Positions 59,082 to 64,000 of a DNA stretch of 64,000 nucleotides are shown one piece after another. The position numbers and the translations under genes are program-made. Under the pieces are notes generated by a model, which saw nothing but the letters and a program-made list of their open reading frames with translations, had not been told where the DNA came from and did not search any database. Source of the stretch: Myxococcota bacterium (lineage in GTDB: Bacteria; Myxococcota_A; UBA9160; UBA6930); NCBI GenBank assembly GCA_028285625.1, contig JANQOX010000022.1:248001-312000 (forward strand). The letters run 5' to 3'. Each line of letters starts with the position of its first letter. Position 1 is the first letter of the stretch.

Positions 59082-59696
59082 ATGGCCACGACCACACCCA
59101 CCGCGAGACAGCGCCAGCGCGATGCCACCCGAGACAGGATCCTGGAAGCGGCGGTCGAGGCCTTCGCCGAGATGGGCTTTCGCGGCGCGAGCACCCGTGA
59201 GATCGCCCGCCGGGCCGGCACGAACCAGGGTCTCATCACGTATCACTTCCAGAGCAAGGATGCGCTGTGGCGGGCGGCTGCGGACAGCATCTTCGAGCGA
59301 CTGGGCAGGCAACTGACCGAACGCCTGGATGCGCTCGATCTCAGCGATCCGCGAGAACTCGCGCGCGAAGGGATCCGTCAGTACGTGCGCTTCGCGGCGG
59401 CCCACCCCGAGCTCTTCCGCATCATGGTCGACGAGGGCCGGGTTGCCGACGACCGCATGAAGTGGCTGGTCGATACCCACCTGCGCCCGCGCTTCGAAGC
59501 GATCGCACCCGGACTGGTGGAGGCCGCGGGAGTCGACGAAGCGCTGCTGCCCCACGCCTTCTATGCGCTTGCCGGTGCGGCCTCGCTGATGTTCGCCGTG
59601 GCGCCCGAGTGCCGGCGCCTGACGGGACTGGACCCGCGGAGTGCCCAGGCCGTCGAAGCCCATGCCGACTACGTCGCGCGGCTGTTGGCGCCGTAG
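59082..59696 (+). CDS. TetR-family transcriptional regulator
   Basis: 204 aa. HTH FRGASTREIARRAGTNQGLITYHFQSKDAL (in part: IARRAGTNQGLITYHF), the TetR hallmark with the YHF turn, then a long helical ligand-binding domain. N-terminal Thr/Arg-rich arm. It sits between the divergent GST and the monooxygenase-VOC operon, and the same ten-mer TTGACAAGCC lies in both spacers, so it probably governs both. Confidence 0.92.
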   Translation: MATTTPTARQRQRDATRDRILEAAVEAFAEMGFRGASTREIARRAGTNQGLITYHFQSKDALWRAAADSIFERLGRQLTERLDALDLSDPRELAREGIRQYVRFAAAHPELFRIMVDEGRVADDRMKWLVDTHLRPRFEAIAPGLVEAAGVDEALLPHAFYALAGAASLMFAVAPECRRLTGLDPRSAQAVEAHADYVARLLAP

Positions 59697-59771
59697 GCCC
59701 GGCGGCGGGGTCCCCGACCGGCCGGCGCAGGGCCACGGCTCGGGCCCCGGGCACCCGACGGATGGGTCCAG

Positions 59772-59808
59772 GGCTCGAATTGTTCACTTGACAAGCCAAA
59801 TTCGAGCC
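59772..59808. promoter_or_regulatory. Inverted repeat with shared TTGACAAGCC element upstream of the monooxygenase
   Basis: GGCTCGAATT (59772-59781) and AATTCGAGCC (59799-59808) are perfect 10-bp arms around a 17-nt loop that contains TTGACAAGCC (59788-59797). It lies 76 bp after the tetR stop and 46 bp before the monooxygenase start, so it could be an operator, a hairpin terminator of tetR, or both. Confidence 0.6.
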
Positions 59809-59854
59809 GGCACCCTCCTGCTAGTCATTCGAACAGCGAAACCAGGAGGACCGG

Positions 59855-61591
59855 ATGGACAGGATCAGGACCGACGTGCTGGTGGTCGGCGCGGGCCCCG
59901 CCGGGCTCACCGCCGCGAGCCTGCTCGCCCGACTCGGGGTCGATGCCCTCACGTTCTCGAAGTACGGCACCGCCGACGCGCCGCGCGCCCACATCACCAA
60001 CCAGAGGGCCGTGGAGGTCTTTCGCGACCTCGGGGTCGAAGAGCAGGTGAAGGCGCGCGCCCTCCCCCACCACCTCATGGGCAAGCAGGTCTTCGCCACC
60101 TCGTTCGCCGGTCGCGAACTGTCGCGCATGATGACCTGGGGCACCGGGGACGAACGCATCGGCGAGTATCGCGCCGCCAGCCCCAGCGAGATGTGCAACG
60201 TCGGCCAGCACGTTCTCGAGCCGATCCTGCTCGAACGCGCTCGCGAACTCGGCGCCGACATCCGTATGAACCATGAGGTGCTGTCGGTCGAACAGGACGA
60301 CGAGCAGGTCACGGCGCGTGTGCGCCCTCGCGACGGCGGCCCCGAGTTCGAGGTCGTGGCCCGCTACGCCATCGGGTGTGACGGCGGGCGAACCGTCGTC
60401 GGGCGGGACGGAGCGTTCGAGTACGAAGGCGAGGCGGGCCTCGGCGATGCCATCACGGTATGGATCGAAGCGGACCTGAGCCGCTACACGGCGCATCGGT
60501 CCGGCGCCTTGTTCTTCACGGTGACGCCGGGCAGCAAGGATCTCGTGAGCATCTGGACGTGCGTCGAGCCGTGGAACGAGTGGAGCACGATCTTCGTCCG
60601 TCCCGACATGGCGCCCAACGACCTCGACGAGTCGAACGTGGTCGCGAGCGTGCGCGCCGCGATCGGCGACCCTGACGTCGCGTTCGAGATCAAGAAGGTG
60701 AGCCCCTGGCAGTTCAACCACGTCGTGGCTTCGAGCTACCGGCGCGGTCGGCTCTTCATTGCAGGCGATGCCGCGCACCGTCACCCCCCCGCCAACGGAC
60801 TGGGCAGCAACACCTCGATCCAGGACACCTACAACCTGGCGTGGAAGCTCGGGCTCGTCGTGCGGGGGCTGGCCGACGACGCCCTGCTCGACACCTACGA
60901 CGCCGAGCGCCAGCCCGTCGGGCGGCAGATCGTCGACCGTGCCAACCAGAGCGTGCGGGAGACGGCGGACTGGCTCGTTGCGCTGGGACTGCGGCCGGAC
61001 ATGAGCCCGGACGAGGTCGAGAACAGGCTCGCGGAGATCTACGGCCCGGAGGGCGAGGCGCAGCGAGCCCAGATGCTCGCGGGGCTCGAAACCATGAACG
61101 CCCAGTTCAACGCGCACGGCGTCGAGCTCGGCCAGCGCTACCGGTCGCGGGCCGTCATCGACGACGGGACTCCCGCTCCCGAGCCGCCTCGCGATCCCGT
61201 GCTCCACTACGAGCCGTCGACGTTTCCCGGCAGTCCGGTCCCGCATGCGTGGCTCGCGGCGGGAGACCAGGACGTCTCCACGCTCGACGTTTGCGCCTAC
61301 GACCGGTTCACCCTGATCACGGGCGCCAGCGGCCAGGCGTGGCTCGACGCCGCCGGAAAGGTCTCGGCCGAGCTCGGCGTCGAAGTCGCCGGCGTGAAGG
61401 TCTCGCTCGGGCTCGACGTCAACGACGTGTACGGGGACTGGATCCGCCGCCGCGAGGTCGGTGACGCGGGTTGTGTGCTCGTACGGCCCGACCGGATCGT
61501 CGCATGGCGATCCGTCGGCGGGGTCGACGACCCGAAGGCCGCCCTGCGAGCCGCGATGTCGGCCATACTGGGGTCGGGAGGAAGCGCATGA
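59855..61591 (+). CDS. FAD-dependent aromatic monooxygenase (TfdB/phenol-hydroxylase type)
   Basis: 578 aa from ATG 59855 with CAGGAGG upstream. FAD- and NAD(P)H-dependent hydroxylase of phenolic rings. DVLVVGAGPAGLTAA (7-21) is the Rossmann GxGxxG; IGCDGGRTVVG carries the DG motif for both cofactors; GRLFIAGDAAHRHPPANGLGSNTSIQDTYNLAWKL (cited in part: FIAGDAAHRHPP) is the GD motif. The C-terminal thioredoxin-like domain (FTLITGASGQAW, GCVLVRPDRIVAWR) is typical of 2,4-dichlorophenol/phenol hydroxylases. Its TGA overlaps the VOC start in ATGA. TetR-controlled operon by context. Confidence 0.94.
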   Translation: MDRIRTDVLVVGAGPAGLTAASLLARLGVDALTFSKYGTADAPRAHITNQRAVEVFRDLGVEEQVKARALPHHLMGKQVFATSFAGRELSRMMTWGTGDERIGEYRAASPSEMCNVGQHVLEPILLERARELGADIRMNHEVLSVEQDDEQVTARVRPRDGGPEFEVVARYAIGCDGGRTVVGRDGAFEYEGEAGLGDAITVWIEADLSRYTAHRSGALFFTVTPGSKDLVSIWTCVEPWNEWSTIFVRPDMAPNDLDESNVVASVRAAIGDPDVAFEIKKVSPWQFNHVVASSYRRGRLFIAGDAAHRHPPANGLGSNTSIQDTYNLAWKLGLVVRGLADDALLDTYDAERQPVGRQIVDRANQSVRETADWLVALGLRPDMSPDEVENRLAEIYGPEGEAQRAQMLAGLETMNAQFNAHGVELGQRYRSRAVIDDGTPAPEPPRDPVLHYEPSTFPGSPVPHAWLAAGDQDVSTLDVCAYDRFTLITGASGQAWLDAAGKVSAELGVEVAGVKVSLGLDVNDVYGDWIRRREVGDAGCVLVRPDRIVAWRSVGGVDDPKAALRAAMSAILGSGGSA

Positions 61592-62145
61592 CGGACACGA
61601 AGACGACGCCCCGGCTCACGCTGGGGCACACCACCTTGGCGGCTCGCGACCTGGATCGGCTGTCTTCGTTCTATTGCGACGTGCTGGGCTTTCACGTCAC
61701 CAATCGGGGCCCGGTCCCGGGCGGCTCCGAGATCGCCTTCCTGAGCCAGGACCCGAGCGCCCATCACCAGATCGCCATGGTGGGCGGGCTCGAACCGCCG
61801 AGCGCCGCATTCGTGATGGTCGACCACCTCGCGTTTCGCACCGGCACGCTCGACGACCTGCGCGTGCTGCGCGCGAAGCTCGAAGCAGCCGGCATCGAGG
61901 GGATCCTGCCGATCTGCCATGGCAATGCCTGGTCGCTCTACTTCAACGACTGCGAGGGCAACGGTGTCGAGTGCTTCGTGGATACGCCCTTCCACGTGGC
62001 GCAGCCCTTCGCCCAGGGCTTCGACCTCGACCAGCGCGACGAGGACATCACCGAGGCGACCCGCAAGCAGGTCGAATCCGAGCCCGAGTTCCGCCCCATG
62101 ACGCAGTGGCAGGCAGAGTTCGCGAGGCGCCTCCAAGAGTCCTGA
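61588..62145 (+). CDS. VOC-family extradiol-dioxygenase-like protein
   Basis: 185 aa, overlapping the monooxygenase by four bases (ATGA), with GGGAGG upstream. Two VOC modules: LGHTTLAARDLDRLSSFYCDVLGF (His ligand near residue 15), VDHLAFRTGTLDDLRVL, HGNAWSLYFNDCEGNGVECFVDTP with Glu. Paralogue of the VOC protein at 51.7 kb. Coupled to an aromatic hydroxylase, it could cleave the catechol or hydroxyquinol product, or act on a downstream metabolite; that is inference. Iron ligands His/His/Glu appear to be present. Confidence 0.9.
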   Translation: MTDTKTTPRLTLGHTTLAARDLDRLSSFYCDVLGFHVTNRGPVPGGSEIAFLSQDPSAHHQIAMVGGLEPPSAAFVMVDHLAFRTGTLDDLRVLRAKLEAAGIEGILPICHGNAWSLYFNDCEGNGVECFVDTPFHVAQPFAQGFDLDQRDEDITEATRKQVESEPEFRPMTQWQAEFARRLQES

Positions 62146-62153
62146 CGGACGGG

Positions 62154-63440
<1,287 letters not shown>

Positions 63441-63465
63441 GGGTTCCCTCCCGGGCACATTGATA

Positions 63466-63485
63466 ATGACTGACCGGTTGGTCAT
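63466..63485. promoter_or_regulatory. TetR operator between P450 and TetR genes
   Basis: TGACC-GGTT-GGTCA (63471-63484) is a perfect 5-bp-arm palindrome inside a longer imperfect one, ATGAC (63466-63470) to GTCAT (63481-63485). This is the TGACCNNNNGGTCA pattern common for TetR proteins. It lies in a 53-bp divergent spacer, 9 bp before the TetR GTG. Confidence 0.75.
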
Positions 63486-63493
63486 AATAAGGC

Positions 63494-64000
63494 GTGGCCA
63501 GGATCCCCGCAAGCCAGCGAGACGCCTTCTACGAGGCCAGGCGGTCCGAGCTGGCCGACGTGGCGCTCAAGCTCTGGGCCGAGCAGGGCTACGACACCAC
63601 CTCGGTGGCCGAGATCGCCCGCGAGGCCGGCGTCGCCAAGGGCACCTTCTACGTCTACTTCGAGAGCAAGCAGAGCCTGCTGCTCGACGTGCTGAGGCGG
63701 AACTCGCTCGTCCCCAACGTGCTGCGGCTGATCGACGACCTGCAGCACGACTCGCTCGAGACCGCCGTGTCGGGATTCGTGCGCGGCGCCTGGAGCCACC
63801 TGTCCGAACACCGCGAGCTGGTGCTCTTGGTGATGCGCGAGCTGCCCACTCATCTGGACGAGGCGCGAGAGGTGGTCGAGCGCGTGATCGTGCCGAGCAA
63901 CGAGGCGCTCGCCGGATACCTGGAGTCGCACATCCCGTCCGGTCGCGCGGCCGAGTTGTCCACGGTCATCTCGGTGCGGGCATTGGTGGGGATGATCCTC
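63494..64000 (+). CDS. TetR-family transcriptional regulator (partial, runs off the window)
   Basis: 169 residues visible from GTG 63494 to the window end, with no stop. HTH TTSVAEIAREAGVAKGTFYVYFESKQSL (cited in part: IAREAGVAKGTFYVYF) is the TetR hallmark with YVYF and SKQ. The helical domain continues to VRALVGMIL. Divergent from the P450, with a palindrome between, so the P450 is the probable target. C-terminus missing only because of the window edge. Confidence 0.9.
   Translation, partial: MARIPASQRDAFYEARRSELADVALKLWAEQGYDTTSVAEIAREAGVAKGTFYVYFESKQSLLLDVLRRNSLVPNVLRLIDDLQHDSLETAVSGFVRGAWSHLSEHRELVLLVMRELPTHLDEAREVVERVIVPSNEALAGYLESHIPSGRAAELSTVISVRALVGMIL

Overview
The window is high-GC bacterial chromosome with densely packed genes on both strands and strong G/C preference at third codon positions. 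Several features point to a Gram-negative envelope: lipoprotein signal peptides, an outer-membrane-type beta-barrel ending in an aromatic residue, and two PEP-CTERM proteins. The gene mix (sulfatases, PhyH dioxygenase, P450, Rieske oxygenase, glutathione S-transferases, VOC and crotonase paralogues, F420/FMN-type LLM oxidoreductase, eukaryote-type glycogen synthase) fits an uncultured environmental lineage of the Myxococcota/Binatota ('deltaproteobacterial') kind. No marker gene is present, so this is inference. I saw no rRNA, tRNA, CRISPR array, transposase or prophage.

Layout. 0-6.9 kb: membrane-protein tail, DEAD-box helicase, a lipoprotein/beta-barrel pair in which the barrel gene has an in-frame stop, a PhyH dioxygenase fused to DUF1272, an SDR, an FMN-binding protein and a Nudix hydrolase. 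6.9-17.0 kb: secreted hydrolase, ToxR-like winged-helix regulator, an operon of carotenoid oxygenase, Coq4-like protein and hydrolase, a crotonase, a secreted sulfatase and a lipoprotein beta-lactamase-fold hydrolase. 17.1-23.5 kb: DsbA/FrnE-like protein, tungsten-type aldehyde:ferredoxin oxidoreductase with its own MoaD-like carrier, and an AraC regulator divergent from a second sulfatase. 23.6-29.6 kb: hydrolase divergent from a TetR across a double operator, tandem PEP-CTERM paralogues, MDR reductase, AhpD-like protein and GST.

29.6-41.7 kb: secreted beta-helix protein, glycogen pair (GH77 MalQ then GT3 glycogen synthase), a sulfatase-fold lipoprotein with two secreted paralogues, YvaD-like membrane protein, and a TetR overlapping a Rieske oxygenase. 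41.7-46.6 kb: a duplicated module, (AraC plus exported arginase/agmatinase-family protein) x2. 46.6-49.7 kb: parvulin-like PPIase followed by three consecutive HupE/UreJ-type membrane proteins with overlapping or abutting ends. 49.7-64 kb: xenobiotic/aromatic-type metabolism: LLM oxidoreductase, membrane-anchored GST, VOC protein, hydrolase, two tautomerase-like proteins under an HxlR with a 29-bp operator, crotonase, a symporter fused to a periplasmic binding domain, GST/TetR pair, phenol-hydroxylase-type monooxygenase coupled to a VOC dioxygenase-like protein, P450, and a TetR running off the end.

Regulation follows one plan: small one-component regulators (AraC x3, TetR x4, HxlR x1), most of them next to or divergent from an enzyme gene, with visible palindromes or repeats in most of the spacers. 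Translational coupling through short overlaps is common. Most interesting: the exported ureohydrolase/AraC duplication, the PPIase-HupE triplet, the symporter-SBP fusion, the PhyH-DUF1272 fusion, the stop-interrupted beta-barrel gene, and a lipoprotein whose only sensible start is AUC.
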